Source: Stieleria magnilauensis | Lineage (GTDB): Bacteria > Planctomycetota > Planctomycetia > Pirellulales > Pirellulaceae | Reading direction: 5' to 3' | Assembly: GCA_007753675.1 (NCBI GenBank) | Contig: CP036432.1 | Coordinates: 10,077,381 to 10,141,380, forward strand | DNA: 64,000 bases | In this document: positions 56,001 through 64,000 of the stretch, piece by piece | How positions within the stretch are numbered: the stretch's first letter is position 1 | How the letters are laid out: the number at the start of each line of letters is the position of its first letter | The notes under the pieces: generated by a model | Databases searched by the model: none | What the model saw: the letters and a program-made list of their open reading frames with translations, nothing else | Told to the model about the DNA's origin: nothing | Translations under genes and position numbers: made by a program

Positions 56001-59000
56001 AATGCGGGTGGACGACTCGTCGACAGTCGCGGCGACCGACAGTGATTGGTTGGAGATCGCGTGCACCACCGTGCTTTCATCTTCAATTTGGTTGCGACCG
56101 CTGGAGGTACCCAAGATCGAGTTGCCCATCGCAGTCACGTGCGTGGTTTGTGACCCGGTCGCGGTGAAGGACTCCGAGCGGCCTCGATTCGTTTCGGTTT
56201 CGGTCGCAGCGGATTCGGTTTCGGTTTGTTCCTCACGCGTGAAGATGCCGGTGATCGAATTGCCGCCGTACTCGATCAAACGTTCGCTCTCGGAACCCGT
56301 TTCATTGACGCTTCGGAGGCCGTTATTGGTCATTTCGGTCGATCGGTCCGATTGAACAATCGATCGGGAGACGTAACGGGTGTCGCCAAGAACACGCTGC
56401 TCGTGACGCATCGTTTCATTGGTCGAGTGGTCGGTGACGGACACCTCAGTGGTCTGTGTCCCGTTCGTCGATACTTCGGTATGAGTCACCGTTTCGTCAG
56501 ACATTGACTCCGTGTCGACAACTCCGATGATCAGGTTACCAGCCGAATTGCTCTGCGAGGTCGCGACGTTGACCGACGTCGTGGCCGATGTCAGCGATCC
56601 GTTGGTGACCGTCTCCACACGAGTCACCTCGGATGCACCGCCCTCCGAACGCACCACCTCGCCGGACAAATTGTTCCCCGAGGAGGTCCCGGATGAGGTT
56701 CCGGTTGTCTGAACGGTTACCAGATTAGTGAGGGATTGATTGGTGATCGTTTGGCTGGAATCGGAACCGCCGATGGTCGTCCACGAGTCCATGTAGTGCC
56801 CGGTTACGCTGTTGCCGCTGCGCTCGGTTTCGGTTCGACGTGTCGAGGTCGACGTACCTTCCTCTCGATAGGTTTGATGGGTCACCAGCGTGGTGCCGCT
56901 GACCGTGTGCTGGATCACCTCATTGCCTTCGAAGTAGCCGGTGACACGGTTTCCGTTGCTTAGGCTGGACGAGGTCGCGTCGGTCGTTTCATTGGTCTGG
57001 ACCGTACGTGAACCGTTGACAGAGGTTTGTGCGACGATGATTTCGGATTCGCCCGACCGCAACTCTGAGTAATCTTGGGTGAATCGATTGCTGGTCCGAT
57101 TGATCTGCGTGGTGCTATCGGAGGTCGTCAGGGAGGTATTGGTTTGATCCTGATTGGTGGCACTGACTTCGATCCTGGCTCCGACCCAGGTGTTTTCTTG
57201 GCTGGTGGAATCGCCGGTCACACGGTTGACGAATTCCGTTCCGCGACCGTCGGCGGTGGTCCCGGTCCGACGTGTCTCGGTCAGTGTTTGATTGGTCCGT
57301 GTGACGAGCGTGGCGCCGTCCGAATAGAAATTGCTAAGCACGGTGAAGTCGCCGGTGAAGCGATTCCCGTCTTCGGTCGACCGTCGAGTCGTCTCGGAAG
57401 TGCCGAATTCCTGGTCGGTGAGCGTTTGGTTGGAATGGTTGGAACCGTGGTCTGATTCGGTTTCCTCAAGTGTCGTGATGACCACATCTCCGGTGATCTG
57501 ATTGCCATCGGATTCCGAGTGCGTCACCTCTGTCGAACGACTTGCCGTCTCGGTGTAGCTGGAGATGTTTTCGCGGCGCGAGTTGGAGTTCCGCGTGACA
57601 GTTGAATCCGAGACCGAGTTGAAGATGCCGGTAATGGAATTGGACGTGGCATTCACGACGGAATCCACTTGGATGGTCGAATCGCCGTTGATTCGTTCGG
57701 GGCGGATCGGGTTTTCGGTCGCAAACGGAGCTCTGGGAATCATCAATGGGCCGTTGGACGAACCGGAGATCGTTTCGGTCGTGCTGAAGGACGTGTCCGA
57801 AGAGACCGATGCGCCGCTGATCAAATTCCCCGTGGAGTCGAGTTCTTGGTGGGACGTCGTTTCTGACGTGACCAGTTTTGTCGACGTCTGGTTGTGCTGG
57901 GTGTGACGCGATTGTGAGTCGACGTCAATGACCTGAAGACTGCTAAAATTCCCGACGATGCTGTTAGAAGATTCGTTGGCGACAGCCACGGTCGAGGATT
58001 CTGAATGCGTGAAATCAGTCTGGCTCAACAGCGTGGGGGTCACAATGGAATCGCGGACGTCACGGGTTTCGCTGGACGTTGACCGTGAACTGGTCGATTT
58101 ATCCGTTGAAATGGCGTTGCCCTGTGTCGTCGAACGATCGGATGAATCTGTTCGGACCGTGGTGACGATACTTTGGTCTTGATTGTCGGATGTCGTTCGT
58201 TGAGTCCCCTGTGTGGTCCCTTCCACGGTGCGTGTGTAGTCGCCCGTGACGGTATTGGAATCGGTGCCCACCCTGTCGGTCCGTTTCGACTTGGTATCGG
58301 TCGTGCTGAACTGGGTTTGGTTGACCAATCGTCGTTGCGACTCCGTCTCGGTCATGGCGTTTTCGGTTTTGCGAACGTTTCCCGACCGCGAACTACCGGA
58401 GCCCTCATAGCGAGTTTCTGATTCGACGGTTTCATCGGTCTCGGTGCGAAGCGGCCCGTTGGTCGTCGCTTTGACGGTGACCACGTTGGCATAGCTGAAT
58501 CCGTCGAATTCGAAATCACCCGCCTTGGCATTTCCAGCCTTATTGGACTCGCCGCTCGTTTCGGTGGTCGATTCAGACGTCTTGGTCTCGGATTGATTCG
58601 TTTGGGTCGTTTCGGTCGTGTCCGAGGAAGTGCTGCGTTCGCGGATGGAGAAGTCGCCGCTCTTTTTGTTGCCCGTCGCGTACGCGGTCAGATCTTGCCT
58701 GCCGGTCGACTCGGACGTGACGACGGAGGTCTGGTTTTCGGTGCGACTGTTGGAAGAGTAATCGGTGTGTCGCGTTTCCTGGTTGGTGTAATCGCCTTCG
58801 TAGAAATTGCCACGCTGGCTGACGTTCACGCGTGTGGCGGATTGCTGGGTGGACTGCGAACTTTGCTGCTGGTTGTCCGTATTTGAATCGACCATCGACT
58901 CGGACAGGCTGGACGTGTAAAAGCTGAAATTGCCGGCCTCGGCGTTCCCGCTCCCTTCCATGAGGGACGAAGAATTTGCAGTTGCAGTTGAATTCTTGGT

Positions 59001-62000
59001 CAGGGTTTGGTTGGTTTCCGTGGTCGTCGTGTCGGAGGAAGAGGTGGAGGTGGTCTCGATGAAAAAGCTCCCCACAACGCTGCCTGACTTGAACGTCGTC
59101 GAGTTGAATTGACTGGTGCCGGTGGTATTGATGTCCCTCGGCCCGGTCCGTTGGCGTTGTTCAAGGATTGTGGTTTGGGAATCCCGCGTGATCGTGATGT
59201 CATAGTCTTCACGCGAAACCATCCCGACTGAACGGAAGGAAGACATCGTGTCGGTGCGGTGAACGAAGCTGAACGTTTGACGTCCGCCGCGGTGATCCAC
59301 CGACGACTCGGTGTCGATCGTGTACTCGCGTGTGATCGAATGAACAGGTCCAGATTCGCGCAGCACTTCGTGACTGTTGTCCGTGCCACGGACGGTAAAC
59401 TCACCGACCAGTGCTGAACCGCTGCCACCGATTAGACTGTCGATTTGGGACTGCAAATCACCATCGACGAAGCGTTCACCGCGGGTAAAGGATTCGCTGG
59501 TCTTGTCGGTGGTCAGCACCCAATCAATCACGCCGTCGTCGAAGGTTTTTTCGTCCACAAACTGGCTGGTGGAACGGACTTCCGTTTCCGATCGTTCGGA
59601 GATCGTACTGGTATTGAAACAACTGACGCCTTCGCTAGAACCGTCGAAAGCCGTTTCGTAGCGATCGACAAGGAAGGAACTTGCGGCAAAGGAAATCGGG
59701 TCGAGTCTGCCGCTGGCGAGCACCTTGCGGATATTGATCGACGACCCGCCGCCGGATTGGCTGGCGTTGGGCTCGCCTTGGCCGTCGCTGCCGGCGGTGG
59801 CCAATCCGTAGGAGTAAACGAATCCGCCGTAACCGACGGACACGACGTCAAACGTTCCCGACGACCGATCGAAGGTGGCACGGGTCGACAGACCTGCCGA
59901 TCGAATCTCTTCGTCGCTCGGGGGTTCCACGCGACAAGACTGCCCACCACCCTGGTCCCCTTCGGGTCTCAGCGGCGAGGCAAAACTTTGGATGGTGGGC
60001 GTGGTATCGTTGCCGTCGTCGTCGACCAACACCAGCTTTTCGATGTCTTCTTCGTTGACTGTGTTGACGATGTTGGCCAGCGAGACCGCGACGCCGCCGG
60101 TTCGGTTCTTGTTGTCCGTGATCTGAACGGTGATCGCGTAGGGGCCTTCACGGTCATATTCATGTTCGGCAACGACTTCAAACGCCAACGGCAGATCGTC
60201 CATCGGGACGATCGTGCCTTCGCCCGTCGTTCCGTCACCGAAATCGATCGTCGCGGTGAATTGGCTGGCGGTGGCTGTCGGGTCGCCGGCGATGAACCGC
60301 GCGACCGCGGCCCCCGCATCGCGTTGAAAGACCTCGTTTTCGCTGATCGGCCGGCGTTCGAAGGCGTAGATCAAATCGCCGGTCGCGTTGATCGGCGGAT
60401 TGGCACGGACTACCTTTTTGCCGTCTGTAAAAACGATCTGGCCCGAGTTGTTGATGATGTCAAAGCCGCGAACTTCATCAATTCGACCGATTCCCGGCAA
60501 CGATTCGCCGAGCGTGACGACACGATTGAGCCCGATGAACAGCGGACGAAACAGCGTGTCGTTTTCCAACTCGCCGGGGAAGAAATTGACGGCGTGCAGG
60601 CTTTCTTTTCCATCGGCCATCGCCATGAACGAAATGGTGAAGAACGGGGTACCGGGTTCCTCGCCGACTTTGGGGCCGTTGATTCCGACCGGGCCGCCGA
60701 GGATCGCCTGAATCGATCCCACGTCCTCGCCATCGATCTCGACCTCGTTGGCGTCCAGGGTTCCGTCGCCCGAGATGCCGACAACCTTTGCCCACTTGCC
60801 GTCGCGGGCGTTGATGACGTAGACGCCTTCTCCCATCGGTCCGTCACCGGCGACGGCGGCGTACCCGCTATCGCTGATCGCGGCCCGATCGCCATACGCC
60901 GTGAACTCATTGCTGCTCGTTTCGTTCAGATCGAAATCGACGATCGTCACGTCACCGCCCTGGGTCGTGTAAACACTGTGGCCGGTGTCGGCCATCATGG
61001 CGTAGCTGATCGGCCGATCGATCCCGACCGACTTGTACGGCTGGCGTCCCTGATGTCCGTACGTCACCAGATTCAACCCCGGATCTCCCGCGCTGCTGTT
61101 CGTACTGGCCACAAAGATCGACTGCCCGGCGTTGTTGACCGATGCCGAATGCGGATAGATCGCGACGAACGGCGTGACGTACAACTGCGGCACCCAGATC
61201 GGCGCCAGCGAGGTTGCCAACGAGACCGCGTTGAGAACGTCAAAATTAAAGTTGTCCGGGTCTTGGAAGACGTTCCAGACCGGATTGACCGGGGTGTAAT
61301 ACGTGCTGGACCAGACCGGATTGAGCGTCCAAATTCGCGGAACGAGCTGGAACGAGGCGCTGATCGCAAATCCCACGACGCCCGGCAAAAGACCACCCAG
61401 AATGGTCACCAGCTGCAAATCGATCATCATCGGGTTGCCCCAACGAAGCCCGGCGTTGGCGATGCCGAGATCGCCCACCCCGATTTGCGTTGGCGTCCCA
61501 TACCGATCACCGCCGAGCACACGCTCGCCGTTCCACAATTCCGCATACGTCAACAAGACATCGGTGAATGTCAGGATCGGGATCCCCATGATGGGCATAC
61601 CCAACATCGCCGCCGCGTTCATCTGTCGCTGGGCAAAAATGCGATCCTGGTCGTTGATTTGAACGATATGACTGAACAGGGCAGTCGGCACGCCGCCGGT
61701 CCCGTTGTTGGGCGGCTGTGACACTTGGTTGCCGCCGCCGACAAAGCTTTCCGGCACCAGCGACAACGCGCCGGTATCTTCGCTCCAGATGTACAGGAAA
61801 TCGCTTCCGCCATTGGTGGTCTGGAACGCCACGTTGCCCTTGTTGTTGATCGACACGCCACTGCCGATCTCGCCAAGGTTGTCGACGACCAGGTCAAAGC
61901 TGTAGTTGGACGGCCTTGCCCGCAGGATGACCTCAACGACGCCTTCGCTGCTGGCTTGCGGCGGTGGACCGGCGAGTGCATTGCCGGGGCCGTCGCCGGG

Positions 62001-64000
62001 ATCTTCACCATCGGCAGCCGGAACCGCGGGCGGCGGCGGATCGCCCGAGGCCGCCGGCGGTGCGACTTCTCGCACCGTGTACGTGAAGGTATCAACGACA
62101 TCGATCCCGTCGGCCTGCAATTGCGCGATCGTCGCACTGACCGTCGGGTCGTAACTGAAGCTGCCGTCGGGATACACGATCACACGCGCGCCGTATTGGC
62201 TGAATCCGTCGAAGGAAGCTTCCAGGATCGTTCCGTTGCTGGCCGCGTCGGGATCGGTGTCGTTGGCCAAGACTCCGTTACTGGCGGGCACCTCGATCTT
62301 CTGCGTCGCAACGGTCCAGAATCCGCGTTCGACTCCGTCGGTACCGGCGATCGGTGCATCGTCCACTCCGATCACTTCGATCCGTACCGTCGCGATCGAT
62401 TCGGCGCCTCGTTCGTCGAGCACCACGTACTGGAACGTATCGATTGCCGTTTCGCCTTCGGCCAGTTCCGCGAACGCTCCGGATGGATCGTAGTCGAACG
62501 TTCCGTCCGGCCGCAGCGTCACGAGTGCACCGCCGGCGCTGAACAGATCTGTCTGACTGGGGTCGATCAGCAACGGCGGCGGCGAATCGATGTCGCTATC
62601 GTTGGCCAACAGACCATTGGCGGTCGTGGTCGTCAGCAAGCCGTCGGCCGAGACGCCGGCGTAAAAGTCGTCGACGGCGGTTGGGGCGTCATTGATCCCC
62701 GTCACCAGCAACGTCACCCACTCGGTCGCCGAGTCGTCGAAACCATCGGTGACGCGAATCAAAAAGCTGTCGCTGGTGGTCTCACCGGGGCCCAAGGATT
62801 GAATCCCGGGCGATCCGGATGCATCGTAGACGAACGTGCCGTCGGCGGCGATGATCACGGTGGCGCCCATTGAACTGGTCACCGTTTCTTGCACCATGCT
62901 CAAAGCCGCATCGGCGGGCAAGCGGTCGACGTCGGTCGCCCCGACCAGCAACGATTCGAACGTCCCCCCGTCGATCTCGCCGTCTTCACTGATCGTGATC
63001 GACGTCGGTGCCGCCGTGGGAGCAAGATTGATGCGACTTTGCACCCAGATCTGTGCGACAGCGGTGTCGCTCAGCCCCGAAGGATCCGAGACCGTGTAAG
63101 TGATTTCGTCAAAGAGATGCTCACCGGCCGCAAGGTTGTCGAAAGCGGCCACCCCGGTCGGATCGTAAACGAAATCACCGTCAACCAGACCAATCGACGC
63201 ACCGCGCAGACTGGTGGGCGCGATCAATGTCACGGTCAATCGATCATTGACGTCGGGGTCGAAGTCGTTGACGATCAAGTCGGCCGGATTGATTGCGACG
63301 GGAACGCCGGCGCGGGTGTACAGCGTCGGCGTCAGCTCGGTCGCCAGATCGTCCACCGCGGTCGGACCAGCGTTCTCTCCGCTGATGGTCAGATAGACGG
63401 TGGCTGTTGCGGGTTGATTGCCGCTATCGCGCAGCGAGTACGTAAAACTGTCCGTGATCGTTTCGCCACTGGCAAGCGAATCAAACACGCTGCCGGGAGT
63501 GAACGTGAAGCTACCGTCCGGCGCCACGCTGACCACGCCGCCCCATCGTGTTTGTGGATCGAATGATTCGATCGCCGACACACCGGCCGCGTCGTTGGCA
63601 CGCAAGCCGTTTGCCGTGTCAACCGTTAGCACCGCCGATGCCGACGACGAATAGTAGTCGGTGACGGCAACCGCAGCGGCCGAAGAGGGAATCTGCATGG
63701 CAAGTTGCAATTCGCCCGTCGTCGCTCCTTGGGACAAGTCCGCGACCGTGGCGGTCGCAAATCCGGCGGTCGGTGCGGTGGTTGCCGTGTAACCGAACGT
63801 CAGCTGATCCCCGGCACCCAAACCGTCGACAGCCGGATCGATCGCCGCCAACGTGATGGAATCCAATCCGGGAACAACCGAGACGCTCCACGTCGGGGGA
63901 ACGACCAGGTCGCTGACAGTGACGTCCGTCGGGATCGGAACCGAAATCGAATCGAGTCGTCGCGAGAGTTCCGCAGCACCGGTCGCCGTGATCACGTAGC
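50028..64000 (-). CDS. Giant surface protein with VCBS/cadherin-like repeats, a long Thr/Ser-rich repeat array and HINT domains; 5' end beyond the window
   Basis: At least 4,656 residues; the frame is open through base 64000, so the start is outside. Counting residue 1 at 63995: residues 1-640 hold at least five VCBS/cadherin-like domains (GRLTV-type; e.g. ADGTFVYDASGSPGIQSL, LANDSDIDSPPP). About 690-1240 is a beta-rich module with choice-type repeats (VSINNKGNVAFQTTNGG). A PKD-like domain (ATIDFGDGTTGEG) is near 1245. About 50 degenerate units of ~47 residues with GNxITGxF lie from 1525 to 3975. A complete HINT domain spans 4082-4270 (CFPAGTEV ... FVLVHND). A Gly-rich hydrophobic region follows, then CFVAETPVWVPADG (about 4544), a helix GVSLAILASMSFAAL, and the end TFRFS. 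It probably delivers or displays the nuclease encoded next. Confidence 0.9.
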   Translation of the reverse strand, partial: YVITATGAAELSRRLDSISVPIPTDVTVSDLVVPPTWSVSVVPGLDSITLAAIDPAVDGLGAGDQLTFGYTATTAPTAGFATATVADLSQGATTGELQLAMQIPSSAAAVAVTDYYSSSASAVLTVDTANGLRANDAAGVSAIESFDPQTRWGGVVSVAPDGSFTFTPGSVFDSLASGETITDSFTYSLRDSGNQPATATVYLTISGENAGPTAVDDLATELTPTLYTRAGVPVAINPADLIVNDFDPDVNDRLTVTLIAPTSLRGASIGLVDGDFVYDPTGVAAFDNLAAGEHLFDEITYTVSDPSGLSDTAVAQIWVQSRINLAPTAAPTSITISEDGEIDGGTFESLLVGATDVDRLPADAALSMVQETVTSSMGATVIIAADGTFVYDASGSPGIQSLGPGETTSDSFLIRVTDGFDDSATEWVTLLVTGINDAPTAVDDFYAGVSADGLLTTTTANGLLANDSDIDSPPPLLIDPSQTDLFSAGGALVTLRPDGTFDYDPSGAFAELAEGETAIDTFQYVVLDERGAESIATVRIEVIGVDDAPIAGTDGVERGFWTVATQKIEVPASNGVLANDTDPDAASNGTILEASFDGFSQYGARVIVYPDGSFSYDPTVSATIAQLQADGIDVVDTFTYTVREVAPPAASGDPPPPAVPAADGEDPGDGPGNALAGPPPQASSEGVVEVILRARPSNYSFDLVVDNLGEIGSGVSINNKGNVAFQTTNGGSDFLYIWSEDTGALSLVPESFVGGGNQVSQPPNNGTGGVPTALFSHIVQINDQDRIFAQRQMNAAAMLGMPIMGIPILTFTDVLLTYAELWNGERVLGGDRYGTPTQIGVGDLGIANAGLRWGNPMMIDLQLVTILGGLLPGVVGFAISASFQLVPRIWTLNPVWSSTYYTPVNPVWNVFQDPDNFNFDVLNAVSLATSLAPIWVPQLYVTPFVAIYPHSASVNNAGQSIFVASTNSSAGDPGLNLVTYGHQGRQPYKSVGIDRPISYAMMADTGHSVYTTQGGDVTIVDFDLNETSSNEFTAYGDRAAISDSGYAAVAGDGPMGEGVYVINARDGKWAKVVGISGDGTLDANEVEIDGEDVGSIQAILGGPVGINGPKVGEEPGTPFFTISFMAMADGKESLHAVNFFPGELENDTLFRPLFIGLNRVVTLGESLPGIGRIDEVRGFDIINNSGQIVFTDGKKVVRANPPINATGDLIYAFERRPISENEVFQRDAGAAVARFIAGDPTATASQFTATIDFGDGTTGEGTIVPMDDLPLAFEVVAEHEYDREGPYAITVQITDNKNRTGGVAVSLANIVNTVNEEDIEKLVLVDDDGNDTTPTIQSFASPLRPEGDQGGGQSCRVEPPSDEEIRSAGLSTRATFDRSSGTFDVVSVGYGGFVYSYGLATAGSDGQGEPNASQSGGGSSINIRKVLASGRLDPISFAASSFLVDRYETAFDGSSEGVSCFNTSTISERSETEVRSTSQFVDEKTFDDGVIDWVLTTDKTSESFTRGERFVDGDLQSQIDSLIGGSGSALVGEFTVRGTDNSHEVLRESGPVHSITREYTIDTESSVDHRGGRQTFSFVHRTDTMSSFRSVGMVSREDYDITITRDSQTTILEQRQRTGPRDINTTGTSQFNSTTFKSGSVVGSFFIETTSTSSSDTTTTETNQTLTKNSTATANSSSLMEGSGNAEAGNFSFYTSSLSESMVDSNTDNQQQSSQSTQQSATRVNVSQRGNFYEGDYTNQETRHTDYSSNSRTENQTSVVTSESTGRQDLTAYATGNKKSGDFSIRERSTSSDTTETTQTNQSETKTSESTTETSGESNKAGNAKAGDFEFDGFSYANVVTVKATTNGPLRTETDETVESETRYEGSGSSRSGNVRKTENAMTETESQRRLVNQTQFSTTDTKSKRTDRVGTDSNTVTGDYTRTVEGTTQGTQRTTSDNQDQSIVTTVRTDSSDRSTTQGNAISTDKSTSSRSTSSETRDVRDSIVTPTLLSQTDFTHSESSTVAVANESSNSIVGNFSSLQVIDVDSQSRHTQHNQTSTKLVTSETTSHQELDSTGNLISGASVSSDTSFSTTETISGSSNGPLMIPRAPFATENPIRPERINGDSTIQVDSVVNATSNSITGIFNSVSDSTVTRNSNSRRENISSYTETASRSTEVTHSESDGNQITGDVVITTLEETESDHGSNHSNQTLTDQEFGTSETTRRSTEDGNRFTGDFTVLSNFYSDGATLVTRTNQTLTETRRTGTTADGRGTEFVNRVTGDSTSQENTWVGARIEVSATNQDQTNTSLTTSDSTTQINRTSNRFTQDYSELRSGESEIIVAQTSVNGSRTVQTNETTDATSSSLSNGNRVTGYFEGNEVIQHTVSGTTLVTHQTYREEGTSTSTRRTETERSGNSVTGHYMDSWTTIGGSDSSQTITNQSLTNLVTVQTTGTSSGTSSGNNLSGEVVRSEGGASEVTRVETVTNGSLTSATTSVNVATSQSNSAGNLIIGVVDTESMSDETVTHTEVSTNGTQTTEVSVTDHSTNETMRHEQRVLGDTRYVSRSIVQSDRSTEMTNNGLRSVNETGSESERLIEYGGNSITGIFTREEQTETESAATETETNRGRSESFTATGSQTTHVTAMGNSILGTSSGRNQIEDESTVVHAISNQSLSVAATVDESSTRIQDFMSNSISGESSSTTENSGTRTRVETVVNGTLNASVSESSTFSSTATRTNNTITGDFTDTNSGEQSSRMDGSDTNKSLSVSYVTTVDTTFQSDSGGNAVTGAYTKASTSESTEVRTSTDTNGPLTIDAVTTTVTNIIESGSGDSVAGSSATNVVTMTDVTIDQTDTNQSLTVNIDATSNSRVEVDSTRNEFSGLVTDETTSQSSGVRTEVASNQGYGSTVVTKYSSQSMSSTTGNDITGAMVSTSSGTSLDETISQSTVQTETAGETITVNASFSSESTSNVITGQFASDSQSDSETIVIATVDNQTLDADSTSTTTSATTSSESGNSITGDYSSNVTTISAGSGTQRDVNQVWVINAVFSNDSESQTLETGNRIDGTYAATVTTAETSSHSESNLVNPNSTSASTDNSTSTVTRSGDHVTGAYSSTTIKDSATTFNETYAYLDLSGTRTSSTSSHTMSTSDGNVLMGSDDTTARTESSTAGTSTETNQGIVTVDTTFTNSLVSNTESGSNRLTGQYSSLTTDVSSYSSSETSSNQSLSLAVTDSGNSNVTTTRSGNSVVGAFAEVVDSSASRSGTETTTNQTLTSVIEVTSSSTSQSTTTGNDYSGNSAFTSSGSSLTTKAQTDTNQTQTIELAETTTSTSTGSGSENAITGAFTSAGESSQSTTSDETQSNQTLAGTMHREATTTITDTASGNRIVGDYTTQSIMESSATVSATTTNQTFTVMTTQVESDASTSTETGNSRFDTYETTFTSTSTVTTNQSKTNQTLTETAATTSTTESSGSRSGNRTSGEYTDDVTKDVTTNGTGSATNQTESSTSETGETSQEVISQIGNDITGLFTSTSTTTSAATQDLAESNTDRSVIGAASYNASVTRETTGNSVTGAFAETTTTIDTSSTNQSGTIGDRSFTLTETTSMTGTSTSTGNRISSEVTVVSSSTDEYDYTKNTTYADGSDTKTAIRSGSNEASSTSNAITGIYSLTSTASQSTSLNESGTRTESYSATSTSESTSTTTDSGNSIVGSFDRSTDADFSSAVTRKLTDAAGTVLSIDETSSEESTDIQTGNEITGLWSSTGASQSSLVTTQSVVTVDGLHDHTVVNSVSSDTSSTGSGNSVTGEVAGQVDSTTITTLSQDGLVGGVTIDFDSTSTEVAQTDTTGNRITGAFQHVTTATDTYSFTQLVDRGANGESTLNGSGVKSYSRSVDADALTGDATSTTTGTDTYTLNQSGTNSSGVFSVELDGEDAFTETETSNSQTGVFNRQSDVAGSVTGSRTIGSVTTAFTEAIDQVVTQNGNYIDGDIDISFAGNGRYDSLVDFVETSNAAAGTPGMLDHSPTGVPMFMGAPPALPTAGGAEALTAVAAAAVSSWTVATTGSLAGAAFRGVQAAAMESIPAGSSLSGSAVMQQYTLAGADAIEQYCFPAGTEVLLADGTAKRIEQIAAGDRVASATFDEDVVALEQRAGQWMHATHAATAALDQRLLRPTKQTTGGTVSQTYHNSPQQLIDIHLGDSKITTTAGHPFFVLNAEVEYDHHATPPAISLAHRGTWKLARDLMPGDPLVTADGIALTITAITPNESPAQPVYNFCVAEHHNYHVRLPGTDHFVLVHNDSFGLYTYGNALIPVLIEELNDWAADVANRTQQMIQWVKDNTLIDEVLVGLSNALTDAINVRVIQVGAIVSVFDAETGKAIMDAGREGMRDNTLFGVKSTTVAMAGLSAVATVATFGSVGVIIVSAGAVYGVLDVTTRADLSGKSVQFNEAFRGAINGISNPFGAAFGYVMGSNAVANSNAGSRAELLAEYDYNNRIGTAIGSIFGGLAVTGHAAFMRSGSITYAMKAMSPGVLGAVGGMAYGHLTGQDLARTMEIAATASFAADFVGGLFIKCFVAETPVWVPADGLTESFYAEQPTTVGPGAFDGRITQIGAGVSLAILASMSFAALMRSSPGRNEEQDEQERRRSSVDSVFGSADEDWKDLADVLWGDPLLPHRRKPTFRFS
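50321..50366 (-). other. First block of a second HINT domain, without the rest
   Basis: CFVAETPVWVPADGL has the Cys nucleophile and the CFxAxTPV pattern of HINT block A (canonical Gly replaced by Glu), near residue 4544 of the giant. No TxxH or VHN block follows before the stop at 50028. The missing blocks are found in the next gene. Confidence 0.7.
51186..51752 (-). other. Complete HINT domain within the giant protein
   Basis: Starts with the Cys nucleophile (CFPAGTEVLLADGTAKRIEQI), followed by GDRVASATF, the TxxH block (TTTAGHPFFVL) and the terminal VYNFCVAEHHNYHV ... FVLVHN. All key HINT elements are seen, so it could self-cleave, as in pretoxin HINTs. The region downstream (4270-4655) would be the released part. 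Confidence 0.85.
52070..59430 (-). repeat. Coding repeat array: about 50 degenerate ~47-residue units
   Basis: Units share the pattern G-N-x-[IV]-[ST]-G-x-[FY]-[ST], then Thr/Ser-rich sequence with TNQTLT-like half-repeats (e.g. SGNSVVGAFAEVV, TTTNQTLTSV, TGNRIDGTYAATV, SGDHVTGAYSSTT). Reading through the frame I count about 52 units, mean spacing about 47 residues. Few Cys or Trp. The two-part beat suggests paired beta-strands building a long fibre or shell, similar in logic to Rhs/YD repeats (inference). Confidence 0.85.

Noticed and set aside
59445..61721. A 758-codon open frame on the plus strand opposite the giant gene
   Set aside because: It mirrors the low-stop complement of a GC-rich coding region, is Arg/Asp/His-rich, and has no domain, while the minus strand shows clear PKD and repeat structure.

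Overview
The window looks like a Pirellulaceae-type planctomycete chromosome, close to Rhodopirellula or Stieleria in character. The reasons are high GC in most genes and weak or absent Shine-Dalgarno sites. Family content also fits: giant secreted proteins with HINT domains, a Ser/Thr kinase fused to an FGE-like domain, an M56 peptidase fused to WD40 repeats, YfbK-type VWA proteins, and Tat-exported TIM-barrel and Gfo/Idh/MocA proteins. Family-specific intergenic repeats are abundant. This is inference from protein families; no rRNA or other phylogenetic marker lies in the window.

1-9.5 kb: the 3' part of an M56-WD40 sensor peptidase gene, an exported caspase-like (C13-like) protein, a multidomain Ser/Thr kinase on the minus strand, an isochorismatase-ThuA fusion, and an array of ten 80-bp repeats. 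9.5-21.4 kb: an RND efflux pump with its adaptor, a REC-kinase-REC hybrid protein, and, diverging from it, an operon of TonB-dependent receptor, YfiR-like protein and HAMP histidine kinase. 21.5-30.4 kb: mostly exported catabolic and housekeeping proteins (sugar-phosphate isomerase-like proteins, TMEM43-like protein, Dcp-like M3 peptidase, PQQ-type propeller, Gfo/Idh/MocA oxidoreductase). They are separated by several repeat families, including a 138-bp palindrome and matched inverted repeats.

30.5-47.5 kb: an ECF sigma factor followed by a VWA protein with a sigma-regulator-like N-terminus, two overlapping zinc-ribbon membrane proteins, citrate synthase, a CHASE-domain hybrid kinase with an Hpt domain, a beta-barrel-like protein, a polytopic membrane protein, a zinc-ribbon membrane protein, a PDZ protein, and a condensation-domain-like acyltransferase. 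81-bp inverted repeats flank the zinc-ribbon/PDZ pair.

47.8-64 kb (minus strand) is the standout region and reads as one polymorphic-toxin operon. It starts with a giant surface protein of more than 4,600 residues, cut by the right edge of the window. That protein has cadherin/VCBS-like repeats, about 50 degenerate Thr/Ser-rich repeats of about 47 residues, a complete HINT domain, and the first block of a second HINT domain at its C-terminus. The next gene carries a membrane anchor, the remaining blocks of a HINT domain, and a DNA/RNA non-specific endonuclease tip. It overlaps by ATGA a small zinc-finger protein that is probably the cognate immunity protein. Nuclease tip and immunity gene are clearly AT-richer than the rest. 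The best candidate for a poorly described system is this apparent HINT domain split between two membrane-anchored proteins.
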